From the NCBI GenBank assembly GCA_934087065.1, contig CAKOIS010000004.1, positions 25,161 to 89,160 on the forward strand: a stretch of DNA of 64,000 nucleotides, given 5' to 3'. How positions within the stretch are numbered: the first letter of the stretch is position 1; each line of letters starts with the position of its first letter. The translations under genes were made by a program, and so were the position numbers. Positions 35,299-44,716 of this stretch are shown one piece after another. This DNA is from an uncultured Bacilli bacterium (GTDB lineage Bacteria; Bacillota_I; Bacilli_A; RF39; UBA660). The notes under the pieces were generated by a model, which saw only the letters and a list, made by a program, of their open reading frames with translations, did no database searches and had not been told where the DNA came from.

Positions 35299-36180
35299 TT
35301 AAACATGATTTTTACTCATTTTAACCTTTTCTTCAATTTCTTTTAACTTAATTGCATTAGTTTCTTCTATTTTCTTTTCAACTGTATTATAGTTAAAAGA
35401 TAATCCTAATACAAATATGAACGCTAGAAAATAGAACCACACCATAAGTGTTACTATTGTACTAAGTCCAGCATAATAAATGTTATATGTAGCAATATGC
35501 TTAATGTAATAGCTATACACTAAAGTTACTAAGAACCAACAAACAGTTGTAAACACAGCACCTTTATTAACATACTTACTCTTTATTTTCTCATCAGGCG
35601 CTATTATAAAGATTAGTTTTATTCCCAAGTACATCACAAATAATGTAAGCGGAACATTTAATACTGGATAAAGCATTTTTAATACATCAATTATCTTATT
35701 ATTAAATCCAATATAAGTTAACACTGTAAGTATCTGTTCACCAAACACAGGTACAACTAACATGAATGTAAATAGTAGGAATAACACAAGTGTTAAAACA
35801 AAAGCTTTCATTCTTCTAACAAAATAATTTTTATTCTCTATATTAAATATCATATTACTTGCAACTATTATTGCATCAGCACCATTACTAACTATAAAGA
35901 ATGCAACTAATATATAAACTATAAAACCAAATGACAAACCCTGATTTGTAAGTATAGGCGTAACTAAACTAGCTAGTTCACTACTAAAATTACTCTCCAA
36001 AAACTCTGTAATATAACTAGTTGATAAATTAAACTCTGTTGCTATCAAAAGAAGTATTGAAATAATTGGTACAACCGCTAGAACAAAGTAATACGCAAGA
36101 CTACTAGGCAAAGTAAGCATTTCAGGTTTCATCATCATATCATATAAGTTTTTACAAAATACTTTAAACCTATCTAGCAT
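35299..36180 (-). CDS. YihY/BrkB family membrane protein
   Basis: 293 residues with six hydrophobic segments and the family pattern ALTLPSSLAYYFVLAVVPIIS-like start (TLPSSLAYYFVLAVVPI), NGADAIIVASNMIFNI and the C-terminal WFYFLAFIFVLGLSFNY. The family was long mis-annotated as RNase BN; its true function is unknown, probably transport. Start ATG after GGAGAGT, 2 bases downstream of the GGDEF-like protein. Confidence 0.88.
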   Translation of the reverse strand: MLDRFKVFCKNLYDMMMKPEMLTLPSSLAYYFVLAVVPIISILLLIATEFNLSTSYITEFLESNFSSELASLVTPILTNQGLSFGFIVYILVAFFIVSNGADAIIVASNMIFNIENKNYFVRRMKAFVLTLVLFLLFTFMLVVPVFGEQILTVLTYIGFNNKIIDVLKMLYPVLNVPLTLFVMYLGIKLIFIIAPDEKIKSKYVNKGAVFTTVCWFLVTLVYSYYIKHIATYNIYYAGLSTIVTLMVWFYFLAFIFVLGLSFNYNTVEKKIEETNAIKLKEIEEKVKMSKNHV

Positions 36181-36182
36181 AC

Positions 36183-38180
36183 TTACTCTCCTTTATTTTC
36201 TCTCATTTTAATTAAGGCTTCATTAATTGCATCATCTATAGTAGTACTCTCACTTGTTATCATAAAGTATCCCATACTAGCTCCATATTCATAAGGAAGA
36301 GATTTAAACTCCTTCATTAACTTATTAACATAAGTAACTATTTGATTTTCTTCATAACCAACTAAATATATAAGAAATTCATTACCATCTGTTCTAATAA
36401 TCTCACTATTCTCTCTTTGTGTTTTAATAAGAATACTAGCTGCACTCTTAATCTGTCTATCTCCCTCTTCATGCCCTTTAGTATCATTAATAATTGAAAT
36501 ATTATTTAAATCAATTACTACAACAGCTTGAGGATACACTTTATTATCTTCCCAATAACTTAAATTATCATTTAAATAATTTCTATTCTTTAAGTTAGTC
36601 ATTACATCTAAATACATCATCTTATCTTCTTTTTTGATCTTCTTAGTTACTTTAACTTTTCTATTAAACTTATAAAGTAAGAATACTACTGCAATAACAA
36701 GAAGAACTAAATAAGTAATATTACTTATAATAAACTCAATTAAAATATTTCTACTAGCCATATTTAAACTATTATCAATAGCCATACTCTCAATATTCTT
36801 ATTACTAGTAGTGCTCAAATAAAAGTTAAATAAATTATTTAAAACTTTATTATCATTATTTAAAAGGAATGTATTACTAACAGTACTCTCACCCATATAT
36901 TTAATCACATATTTTTTAAGACTACTATTTTTATAATAATCATATGTACTCTTTTCAATTACAAGAATATCTTCCTCAGTCAAACTCTTAAACATTTTTT
37001 TATAATTTTTATAAGTATTTATATTACTATTTATACTACTTATATACTTATAAAGTTTAGTATTCCCAACCATTTTAATATTATCATCACTTATTGAAAC
37101 TAAATTATCAAAACTATCTTTATTACTTTGATGTGCTAAAATTACATACTTAATGCTACCTAAACTTACACTATCAACATAGTTCGAGCTATTTACATCA
37201 TAATAGTTTACTGCTAAATCCACTTTTTTATTATTTAATGCTTCTATTAATTTATTAACATCTTTGTATTCAATGTATTTATAAGTAGCTCCTGTCATAT
37301 CACTAAATATACCTAAATACATATCAGTAATACCACTAAAATTTCTATTAAGCTTTCCTTCAAAAGGCATATTATCAACATACCCTACGATTAAATCATC
37401 ACTTGTTACTCTTTCCTTTTCAACTTCTGTTAAATTGTACGCATCATAATATAACTCTAAGAAATGACTATTAATGCTAGGTAAAATTTCACTTTTCCAC
37501 ATATTAAATGCTTTAGTAAATATCTTACTCATCGTGCTACTAGAGTCATTCATACTTAAAACATAATGAGAGTGTAGCCCATCGATATGATAAACTATAT
37601 TATATTTGTTATAAACTATAGAATTAATATACTTTTGCATTGGCAATATTGCATATAAAACGCTATCACTCATTTGGTCAGTTAAATCATTAAAATGACT
37701 AAAACTAACAATATTCACATTATATTCACTCATATACTTACTAACATAATCTTTATCAGTATCCATAACAGCAACATTTTTACCACTTAAGCTATTTAAA
37801 TCAACTATCTCGTCACTCAACGTACTAACAACAACAAAGTGGTCAGTATAAAATAGTAAATCATTACTACCTAGTTCATTCTTATTTGCAAATTTATAAG
37901 TTCCACTTCCATTAACTTGAACATTAAAAGTAAGTTTAGTATCTCTTTCCATGTAATTAACAAAATCATAAAATACCCCAACACCACTATTACTAAATAT
38001 TGGTAAACTTCCTTCAACACTTACATCTATTACATTATTTAAGTTTGAATTTATAAAACTCTTCTCACTAAAAGAATAACCGTTTTTCCTACCATTCAAG
38101 TACATTAGTAAACATAATATTAAAACAATTAAAACTAAAACAAGCCCACCTATTAAAAAATATTTCTTATTTTTTTTCAT
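36183..38180 (-). CDS. Membrane sensor: two solute-binding domains and a degenerate GGDEF domain
   Basis: 665 residues. A membrane segment (about 6-27), two extracellular regions that look like family 3 solute-binding domains (about 50-240, 255-470; for example DDLIVGYVDNMPFEGKLN), a second membrane segment near 485-510, and a cytoplasmic GGDEF-fold domain (about 530-665, MYLDVMTNLKNRNYLNDNLS). The signature that should read RxGGDEF is RTDGNEF at 596-602, so the catalytic glycines and aspartate are changed and cyclic-di-GMP synthesis is unlikely. It may bind a nucleotide or act as a scaffold. Start ATG after AAGGAGT. Cotranscribed with the 154-residue protein and BrkB. Confidence 0.78.
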   Translation of the reverse strand: MKKNKKYFLIGGLVLVLIVLILCLLMYLNGRKNGYSFSEKSFINSNLNNVIDVSVEGSLPIFSNSGVGVFYDFVNYMERDTKLTFNVQVNGSGTYKFANKNELGSNDLLFYTDHFVVVSTLSDEIVDLNSLSGKNVAVMDTDKDYVSKYMSEYNVNIVSFSHFNDLTDQMSDSVLYAILPMQKYINSIVYNKYNIVYHIDGLHSHYVLSMNDSSSTMSKIFTKAFNMWKSEILPSINSHFLELYYDAYNLTEVEKERVTSDDLIVGYVDNMPFEGKLNRNFSGITDMYLGIFSDMTGATYKYIEYKDVNKLIEALNNKKVDLAVNYYDVNSSNYVDSVSLGSIKYVILAHQSNKDSFDNLVSISDDNIKMVGNTKLYKYISSINSNINTYKNYKKMFKSLTEEDILVIEKSTYDYYKNSSLKKYVIKYMGESTVSNTFLLNNDNKVLNNLFNFYLSTTSNKNIESMAIDNSLNMASRNILIEFIISNITYLVLLVIAVVFLLYKFNRKVKVTKKIKKEDKMMYLDVMTNLKNRNYLNDNLSYWEDNKVYPQAVVVIDLNNISIINDTKGHEEGDRQIKSAASILIKTQRENSEIIRTDGNEFLIYLVGYEENQIVTYVNKLMKEFKSLPYEYGASMGYFMITSESTTIDDAINEALIKMRENKGE

Positions 38181-38189
38181 TATAACTCC

Positions 38190-38654
38190 TTAATTATTAC
38201 TCCAAATTATTTGACTACCTTTAGCCTTTTTAGCACCCGCTATTGGATAAATTGCTTTTTCATCTTTCTCTATCTTCTCATCACTACAAGTAATCAAAAA
38301 CTGTACATCATAATACTCTAAATCTTCAGATTTAAACTTTTCTAATGCTTTAACAGCATACCCTTCTGCATCTATTTTACTTACTCCATCACTTACATTC
38401 ATTATAATATAAATAATCTTTCCTTTTACTTCAACACTAACATCACTAACATTTTCTTCATAAATACCTTTTATATCACTAGCAATGCTCTCACTAATTT
38501 TATGATTATCTATATCTTTTAGTCTATCTCCATAAGGATTTTTATTATTACCATAAAAATAACTAATTAGCCCTACTCCTATTAAAACTAATGAAATTAA
38601 TATAATAATAGCTAACACAAATAATGTCCTATTTTCTTTTAAAATTTTCTTCAC
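38190..38654 (-). CDS. Membrane-anchored protein of unknown function
   Basis: 154 residues from a GTG start at 38654 (AGGTGATT 7 bases before). One membrane segment (about 11-33) is followed by a roughly 110-residue extracellular domain with strands such as SVEVKGKIIYIIMNVSDG and YYDVQFLITC. The single Cys and the sequence after it are not a lipobox. No family recognised. Followed by the GGDEF-like sensor after 9 bases, so it might act with it. Confidence 0.6.
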   Translation of the reverse strand: MKKILKENRTLFVLAIIILISLVLIGVGLISYFYGNNKNPYGDRLKDIDNHKISESIASDIKGIYEENVSDVSVEVKGKIIYIIMNVSDGVSKIDAEGYAVKALEKFKSEDLEYYDVQFLITCSDEKIEKDEKAIYPIAGAKKAKGSQIIWSNN

Positions 38655-38742
38655 ATCAATCACCTATATAAGATTATACTATATTTTATAGAATATTTCT
38701 AGTTTACATTAAGTTATACACTATTACAAGAAAAAATGAGCA

Positions 38743-39111
38743 TTAAAGCCCAGATTTTTCATAAATAACCTTAGTACTCTTACTATCAGTTAAATGAATA
38801 TTGTCAACCTCATCAGAATTAAGTGGTATAACTATAGTAAATTCTCCTTTGTTATATTTACTAGATACTAAAACATTCTTAATTTCAACATACAACTCTT
38901 TTCCAACCAAAGTATATTCGTAATCCTTATATGCAAGCGAACTATTTGTATATCTTCCTACTATAGTTATATTGTTTCCTACTGTAACCTTGTTTACATC
39001 AATATCTTCATAACTAGAGTTACCAATTATAAATTTCTTAACATAAATAAATATAAACACCAAAAGTACAACAGCTATACCAATAATAGAATACTTAACA
39101 ATTTTATTCAT
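38743..39111 (-). CDS. Small membrane-anchored protein of unknown function
   Basis: 122 residues: membrane segment (7-27, YSIIGIAVVLLVFIFIYVKKF) and an extracellular beta-rich part (KVTVGNNITIVGRYTNSSLA, then KELYVEIKNVLVSSKYNKGE). No family recognised. It overlaps the end of ligA by 8 bases and so is coupled to it. Confidence 0.6.
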   Translation of the reverse strand: MNKIVKYSIIGIAVVLLVFIFIYVKKFIIGNSSYEDIDVNKVTVGNNITIVGRYTNSSLAYKDYEYTLVGKELYVEIKNVLVSSKYNKGEFTIVIPLNSDEVDNIHLTDSKSTKVIYEKSGL

Positions 39112-41083
39112 AATTCATAATCTCCTTTAATTCACTTTCTCCCCATATAGGAATATTTAATCTAACCGCATCATCATACTTTTTACCAGGGTCACTTCCT
39201 ACGATGACAACACTTGTATTTTTACTAACACTACTGCTAGTTTGTCCCCCTCTATCTTCAATAAACTTCTTTATATCATCTCTAGTAACAAAATCAAATG
39301 ACCCAGTTATAACAAACTTCTTACCAACTAGTCTTTCATCACTTCCTAGTTCACTTCCTATATACTCTGTATTAATTCCAAGACTAACTAATTCCATTAC
39401 TTCACTTAATTTATTAGTATCTTTAAAATACTCTACTACACTACTTGCAAGAATTGGCCCAACATCTTGTATTTCAATTAATGTGTCATAATCTGCTTCC
39501 ATCAAATTATTTAAATTACCAAATCTCTTAGCAAGCACTTTAGCCGTTTTAGCACCTATTCCACTAATACCAATTGCAAACAAGAATCTCTCTAAACTAT
39601 TATGTTTACTATTTTCTATCGCATCTAACAAGTTATCAACACTCTTATTTCCAAAACCTTCTAACTCAATTAACTCTTCACGTTTCTTATACAAATAGTA
39701 GATGTCAGAGTATCTCTTAATATATCCATAATTATAAAAGTCTTCTATAATTCTATCTCCTAAACCATCAATATTCATAGCATTTCTACTAACAAAATGA
39801 CATAAACTCTCTATATTTCTAGCAGGACACTTAGGATTAACACAAAAACTTCCTACAATTTCATCACTCTTCTTTAGTACACTCCCACATATAGGACACA
39901 CTTTAGTCATAACAAAATCTTTTTCTTTACCAGTACGTCTTTCCTTCTTAGCTTCCACCACTTCAGGAATAACATCCCCAGCTTTTCTAATACTTACTAT
40001 GTCTCCAATTTTTAAATCTTTCATGATAACATAGTCTTCATTATGTAGTGTTGCTCTAGATATTGTAGACCCAGCCACTATTACAGGCTCTAAAACCGCG
40101 TTAGGTGTTACTTGCCCAGTTCTTCCTACAGTAAATATAATATCTTTAAGTTTAGTGAGCACTTCTACTGCAGGAAACTTATATGCAGTCGCCCATTTAG
40201 GATACTTAGCAGTACTTCCTAGTTCTATTTGTTCACTAACATCATTTACTTTAATTACTACCCCATCTATATCGTAACTTAAGTGTGGTCTCATTTCTCC
40301 CTTTTCTTTAATAAACTCTAATATTCCGTCCACATCTTTTACTAGCCTATTATTAGGATTAGTTTTAAACCCTAGTTCACTTAAAAACTCCAGTGCTTCA
40401 TAATGTGTCTTCAAGTTATAATCTTTTGGATTTGGTATATGATATATAAAAGTATCTAACCCACGACTAGCAGCAACCTTACTATCAAGTTGTCTTACAC
40501 TTCCAGCTGCCGCATTTCTACAGTTTTGAAACACAGGTAGTCCTTCCACTTCACGTCTTAAATTAAGTTCATGTAACACTTTCTTAGGCATATAGATTTC
40601 TCCACGCACTTCAATACTAATAGGTTTCTTAAGTTTAAGTGGAACTGTCTTTATAGTCTTAACATTATTTGTAATATCTTCTCCAACTATTCCGTCTCCC
40701 CTAGTCGCAGCACTAACTAAAATACCATCTTCATAGTTTAAACTAACACTTAACCCATCTATCTTTAATTCACATACATACTCAGGATTAATTCCTTCTT
40801 TTTTAATCTTATTATCAAATTCTCTTATCTCTTCTTCATTAAAAACGTTACTCAAGCTCATCATAGGTATTTTATGCGTGTGTTTAACAAACCCATCAAG
40901 TACTTCTCCACCAACCCTTTTAGTAGGCGAGTCTTCTCTAACATACCCATATTCTTCTTCTAAATTAATTAATTCTCTTAAATACTTATCATACTCCTGG
41001 TCAGTAATAGTAGGATTATCTTTAACATGATAATTATAATTTGCCTCATTTAACAAATCTACTAATTCATTTATTCTGTCCAT
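39104..41083 (-). CDS. ligA: NAD-dependent DNA ligase
   Basis: 659 residues, seals nicks in replication and repair. The Ia domain, the adenylation domain with catalytic Lys107 (CELKIDG), the OB fold, a four-Cys zinc finger (CPICGSVLKKSD...CVNPKC), helix-hairpin-helix repeats (GIGAKTAKVLAKRFGN) and a C-terminal BRCT domain (GKKFVITGSFDFVTRDDIKK) are all present. In Bacillus pcrA and ligA are adjacent; here too, pcrA being just upstream in transcription, with 217 bases between. Confidence 0.98.
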   Translation of the reverse strand: MDRINELVDLLNEANYNYHVKDNPTITDQEYDKYLRELINLEEEYGYVREDSPTKRVGGEVLDGFVKHTHKIPMMSLSNVFNEEEIREFDNKIKKEGINPEYVCELKIDGLSVSLNYEDGILVSAATRGDGIVGEDITNNVKTIKTVPLKLKKPISIEVRGEIYMPKKVLHELNLRREVEGLPVFQNCRNAAAGSVRQLDSKVAASRGLDTFIYHIPNPKDYNLKTHYEALEFLSELGFKTNPNNRLVKDVDGILEFIKEKGEMRPHLSYDIDGVVIKVNDVSEQIELGSTAKYPKWATAYKFPAVEVLTKLKDIIFTVGRTGQVTPNAVLEPVIVAGSTISRATLHNEDYVIMKDLKIGDIVSIRKAGDVIPEVVEAKKERRTGKEKDFVMTKVCPICGSVLKKSDEIVGSFCVNPKCPARNIESLCHFVSRNAMNIDGLGDRIIEDFYNYGYIKRYSDIYYLYKKREELIELEGFGNKSVDNLLDAIENSKHNSLERFLFAIGISGIGAKTAKVLAKRFGNLNNLMEADYDTLIEIQDVGPILASSVVEYFKDTNKLSEVMELVSLGINTEYIGSELGSDERLVGKKFVITGSFDFVTRDDIKKFIEDRGGQTSSSVSKNTSVVIVGSDPGKKYDDAVRLNIPIWGESELKEIMNYE

Positions 41084-41104
41084 TTTATATCACCAATATA
41101 ATTG

Positions 41105-41266
41105 TATCAAAAAACATAACAAATTAAAAGAAAAAAGTCATATTTTTAATACAACTTTCATTAAAAATCTTTCTATTTCCTACTCATATAAACTTTCAAA
41201 TAATCGCTCTTTAAAAGGAGATTTTTTTTCATTTTCGGAATTGCATTCCGAATTTGTATTTTTTAT
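41105..41266. other. pcrA-ligA spacer with an inverted repeat
   Basis: A 12-base-arm inverted repeat near 41234-41253 (TTCGGAAT/ATTCCGAA) lies here, with AT-rich flanks. Short protein-like stretches appear on the minus strand (FGMQFRK, SPFKERLFESLYE) but with many stops; possibly the debris of a lost gene. A TACAAT -10-like element about 20 bases before ligA may be its promoter. Confidence 0.3.
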
Positions 41267-41267
41267 G

Positions 41268-41300
41268 CAAAAGAAAAAGCTAACTTTCCAGTTAACTTCA
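41268..41300 (-). terminator. Intrinsic terminator of pcrA
   Basis: AAGTTAACT/AGTTAGCTT hairpin with a GGAA loop, then TTTTC, just after the pcrA stop. Confidence 0.7.
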
Positions 41301-43382
41301 TTATATCTTCTTTATACTCTTATGGTTTTTAGCAAGTTGTTTAACACCATACATATACCCAAAAGCAATACTTGCAATACTTCCGTCAATTCCTACTACA
41401 ACTCCATCGCCAAACTTATCATGGTGTATCTTATCTCCTACTTTCAAATCTTCATTTCTGTCTTCATCATACATATTTCCTACTATAACAGAGCTTGTAT
41501 TTCTTGTAATACTCTCTTCTTTATCAAGTAACTCACTATCAATTTCCCCAATAAATCTACTAGGTAAATTATTACTCACTTGTCCAAATAAAGTTCTCTT
41601 TTTAGCATTCATTAACCACAATTTTTCTTTAGCTCTTGTAATACCTACATAACAAAGACGTCTTTCTTCTTCAAGCTCACTCTCGCTTTCAAAACTCCTA
41701 TTATGAGGAAAAACTCCTTCTTCCATACCAACCAAGAAAACATCATTAAATTCAAGTCCCTTCGCACTATGAAGAGTCATCAAATTAACTCCGGTTTCTA
41801 CTTCCTTATACTCATTTCTATCACTAACTAAACTAATATTCTCTAAGAAATCTTCTAAACTAAAAATACCTCTCTCTTGAAAACCAAGAGCTATACTCTT
41901 AAACTCTTCTAAGTTTTCAAGTCTTATCTCACTTTCCAAACTATTCTGTTCAAGTAGCTCAGCCTTAAGTCCAGACTTATCCAAAATCGCATCAACTAGC
42001 CCAACTAAATCAGTATTTTTTGATATCTCAGTTAACTCAAGTATTAAATTCTTAAAATTAAGTTCCCTTCCTTCATTAATAACACTAAACATACTAGTAT
42101 CACTTATTCTAGCCTCAGTTCTAAGCCTATCTATAGTCTTATTACCAATGCCTCTTTTAGGAACATTAATAACTCTCTCCAAACTAGCATCATCATTATT
42201 ATTATATATCAAATGCATATAACTAATTAAATCTTTAATCTCTTTTCTATTATAGAAAAAGTATGACCCTACTATCTTAAAAGGAATATTTTCTTTAAGA
42301 AAAGCTTCTTCAAACACACGACTTTGTCCATTTGTTCTATATAAAACTGCTATCTCACTAGGACTTTCTCCACTTTCAATTAACCCCTTAGTAAGTCTAA
42401 CAACAGTCCCAGCTTCTTCTAGTTCATTATCACATCTAATATACTTAATCTTGTCTCCGTCACCCTTACTACTCCATAAGTTCTTTTCTTTTCTCTCTTT
42501 ATTATTCTTAATCACGCTATTGGCAGCATTCAAAATATTATTAGTACTTCTATAATTTTCATCTAGCACTATAGTTTTTGCATCTTTATTATCCTTTTCA
42601 AAATTAAGAACATTCATATAATTAGCAAATCTAAAACTATAAATACTCTGATCCATATCACCAACTACAAACAAATTCCTATATTTACTACTCAAAATCT
42701 TACATAAATCATATTGAACCATATTTGTATCTTGATACTCATCTACTAAGATATACTTATAATGCTCTTGATACTTCTCTAAAACACTCTTATCTTTTTT
42801 AAATATCTCTAAAGGCATGATTAACAAATCGTCAAAGTCAACACTATTACTTCTCTTTAAAGCACTTTCGTACATCTTATATATCTTACAAGCAGCTGCG
42901 TCAAGTGGAGCCTTAGCAAACTTTTCATACTCTTCTGGACTTAAACCCTCATTCTTTGCAAAACTAATTTTATTTAAAATAATCTTAACAGGATACATAT
43001 CACTATCTAAATTTAACTCTTTCATAAATCTTTTAATCAAAGTATTAACGTCATCTCTATCAAGTATAGTAACATTATTTGAATATCCTAAAACACTAGC
43101 ATTCTCTCTTAACACCTTTAATCCAAAACTATGAAATGTCCCTATAAATATTTTATCAGCTTCTACTCCGATACTATTCTCTACTCTACTTCTCATTTCT
43201 CTTGCAGCCTTATTAGTAAAAGTAATTGCAAGTATATTATATGGACTTACTCCGTTATTTATTAAGTTTACTATTCTCTCAGTTAGAACCTTAGTCTTCC
43301 CACTTCCAGCACCCGCAAGTACTAGACATGGTCCATCCATAAATTCAACTGCCTCTTTTTGTCTATCATTTAATTTAACCAT
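41301..43382 (-). CDS. pcrA: ATP-dependent DNA helicase PcrA/UvrD
   Basis: 693 residues, superfamily 1 3'-5' helicase in repair and in removing RecA and stalled polymerase. Motif I AGAGSGKT (23-30), Ia TFTNKAAREM, II LVDEYQDTN, III VGDMDQSIYSFR, IV onwards LDENYRSTNNIL, V TLHSAKGLEF, VI ERRLCYVGITRAKEKL, and the PcrA-type C-terminal segment KVGDKIHHDKFGDGVV, which binds RNA polymerase. ATG 43382 after GTGGTGAG. Confidence 0.97.
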   Translation of the reverse strand: MVKLNDRQKEAVEFMDGPCLVLAGAGSGKTKVLTERIVNLINNGVSPYNILAITFTNKAAREMRSRVENSIGVEADKIFIGTFHSFGLKVLRENASVLGYSNNVTILDRDDVNTLIKRFMKELNLDSDMYPVKIILNKISFAKNEGLSPEEYEKFAKAPLDAAACKIYKMYESALKRSNSVDFDDLLIMPLEIFKKDKSVLEKYQEHYKYILVDEYQDTNMVQYDLCKILSSKYRNLFVVGDMDQSIYSFRFANYMNVLNFEKDNKDAKTIVLDENYRSTNNILNAANSVIKNNKERKEKNLWSSKGDGDKIKYIRCDNELEEAGTVVRLTKGLIESGESPSEIAVLYRTNGQSRVFEEAFLKENIPFKIVGSYFFYNRKEIKDLISYMHLIYNNNDDASLERVINVPKRGIGNKTIDRLRTEARISDTSMFSVINEGRELNFKNLILELTEISKNTDLVGLVDAILDKSGLKAELLEQNSLESEIRLENLEEFKSIALGFQERGIFSLEDFLENISLVSDRNEYKEVETGVNLMTLHSAKGLEFNDVFLVGMEEGVFPHNRSFESESELEEERRLCYVGITRAKEKLWLMNAKKRTLFGQVSNNLPSRFIGEIDSELLDKEESITRNTSSVIVGNMYDEDRNEDLKVGDKIHHDKFGDGVVVGIDGSIASIAFGYMYGVKQLAKNHKSIKKI

Positions 43383-43423
43383 ATAACTCACCACTCTTCT
43401 AATCTATTATACAACACCCAAAG

Positions 43424-43453
43424 AAAAAAGAAAACTCTTGACTTTTAAAGTTT
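43424..43453 (-). terminator. Intrinsic terminator
   Basis: AAGAAAACT/AGTTTTCTT hairpin with a T-run, at the end of the 97-residue ORF. It isolates the spoVG-divIC operon from pcrA. Confidence 0.75.
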
Positions 43454-43738
43454 TCTTATTTTTTCATCAAAATTCTGATTAAATATACTAATATAGTCAT
43501 TAGTTAACTCAATATCAAACGTACTAGTATACTCTAGTAAACTAAAATACATCGGTTTCACTTCATAATAACACAAACTCATATAATCAAGTAGTTCATC
43601 AAACACTCTCCCAATATAATTAGAATTCCTATTTCTACTCATAATAATAGAATTAACCTTATGCTCTATACTACCTAAATTAATAAGCATCATCTCTCGT
43701 ATATTTCTAACATTTTTAAATATCTCATCCATATCCAT
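43445..43738 (-). CDS. Small protein of unknown function at the end of the divIC operon
   Basis: 97 residues, helical, no membrane segment: MDMDEIFKNVRNIREMMLIN then DYMSLCYYEVKPMYFSLLEY. No family recognised. It follows divIC after 2 bases, where Bacillus has yabR and spoIIE; it resembles neither. The terminator overlaps its last codons. Confidence 0.6.
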   Translation of the reverse strand: MDMDEIFKNVRNIREMMLINLGSIEHKVNSIIMSRNRNSNYIGRVFDELLDYMSLCYYEVKPMYFSLLEYTSTFDIELTNDYISIFNQNFDEKIRKL

Positions 43739-43740
43739 AT

Positions 43741-44019
43741 CTAATCCATCTTAATAATAATTTCCCCATCTTTACTATAAAGAAGTTTCTCCCTAGCATA
43801 TCTAGCTACATACTCTTCATCTTGAAGTTTATTTATCTCACTCTTTAAAAGGTCTTCTTTCTCTAAAATATCTTTATACTTTGTCTCTAACTCTTTCTTT
43901 TCATTAATATTTGTAATAATAACAGACCAATAGCTAAACATTCTACTAACAAACAACACTAAAAGTGGTATCATAATCATAATTAGTAAAGTAATTCTTC
44001 TTTTATCCTTCTTAGTCAT
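43741..44019 (-). CDS. divIC: DivIC/FtsB-like septum initiator
   Basis: 92 residues: basic cytoplasmic start (MTKKDKRR), one membrane segment (about 8-27, LLIMIMIPLLVLFVSRMF), a coiled coil (about 35-65, EKKELETKYKDILEKEDLL), and the family end EEYVARYAREKLLYSKDGE. Partner of DivIB and FtsL in the divisome. ATG 44019 follows AAAGGTAG; the frame upstream is not needed. It follows yabP-yabQ as in Bacillus, which supports DivIC over FtsL. Confidence 0.88.
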   Translation of the reverse strand: MTKKDKRRITLLIMIMIPLLVLFVSRMFSYWSVIITNINEKKELETKYKDILEKEDLLKSEINKLQDEEYVARYAREKLLYSKDGEIIIKMD

Positions 44020-44055
44020 AATATTATCTACCTTTCCAAATATATAATACCACAT

Positions 44056-44376
44056 CTAACATTTTTTATCTATAAATTTTACTTTACTTTTCTTTAACTT
44101 TACACATTTTCTTAAATTTTTATACTTTCCACTAAACAAAATAAAACTAATCAAAAACACTGCCACAAAATAAATGTGAACAACCCCATAGTTAATAACT
44201 TTTAACAAAAGAAAATATACAAGCCCAACATCTATACAAAATAATATGTTAATAACTACTCTATACAAGATACTTGTTTTATACAAAAAAGAATAACTAA
44301 TATTATATAAATAACTCACAATAATTCCATAACTAAAAGAAAAAATAATACTTTGTATTTGTATATCTAACTTCAT
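44056..44376 (-). CDS. yabQ: Spore cortex biosynthesis protein YabQ
   Basis: 106 residues with three or four membrane segments: QIQSIIFSFSYGIIVSYLYN, then a middle helix and NYGVVHIYFVAVFLISFILF, which matches YabQ. In Bacillus YabQ sits in the forespore outer membrane and is required for cortex formation. It overlaps yabP by 4 bases (ATGA). Divergent in sequence; position between yabP and divIC is strong support. Confidence 0.8.
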   Translation of the reverse strand: MKLDIQIQSIIFSFSYGIIVSYLYNISYSFLYKTSILYRVVINILFCIDVGLVYFLLLKVINYGVVHIYFVAVFLISFILFSGKYKNLRKCVKLKKSKVKFIDKKC

Positions 44377-44663
44377 TTAAATAGCTTAGAAAGCACACTC
44401 TCCTCTTTAGCTTTCTTTCCTCCATTATCTATATAATTAAAAGAATTTATCTTTCCCTTAATAGACAAAGTCCCTTCCCAAGTATCAAGTTTAATAAGTT
44501 CTAAGTCCTGTCCCTTTATTAAAATATATCCCATCACACTCTCTAAAAAGAATTCCTTACTATCAAAACTCTCTAACTTTTTAACACCACTTACTACTAA
44601 AGTCTTTCTCTCATTTATTTCTACTAAATGATTAAAACTACTCTCTCTATCCTTTTTATCCAT
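44373..44663 (-). CDS. yabP: Sporulation protein YabP
   Basis: 96 residues of the YabP/YqfC family: NHLVEINERKTLVVSGVKKL, SFDSKEFFLESVMGYILIKG, then LSIKGKINSFNY. YabP takes part in forespore outer-membrane/cortex assembly. ATG 44663 with GGGTGA before it; upstream frame extension discarded. Operon order spoVG-yabP-yabQ-divIC. Confidence 0.85.
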   Translation of the reverse strand: MDKKDRESSFNHLVEINERKTLVVSGVKKLESFDSKEFFLESVMGYILIKGQDLELIKLDTWEGTLSIKGKINSFNYIDNGGKKAKEESVLSKLFK

Positions 44664-44689
44664 ACATTTCACCCACAAAATAATATGCA

Positions 44690-44716
44690 TAAAAAAAGAA
44701 GAATATTACTACTCTT
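44690..44716 (-). terminator. Intrinsic terminator after spoVG
   Basis: Minus-strand AGAAGAGTA/TATTCTTCT hairpin followed by T-run; stem overlaps the end of spoVG. It may be partly read through into yabP. Confidence 0.65.

Noticed and set aside
41105..41266. A second RhuM-like remnant between pcrA and ligA (FGMQFRK near an inverted repeat)
   Set aside because: Only seven residues resemble the family and stops interrupt every frame; too little to call.
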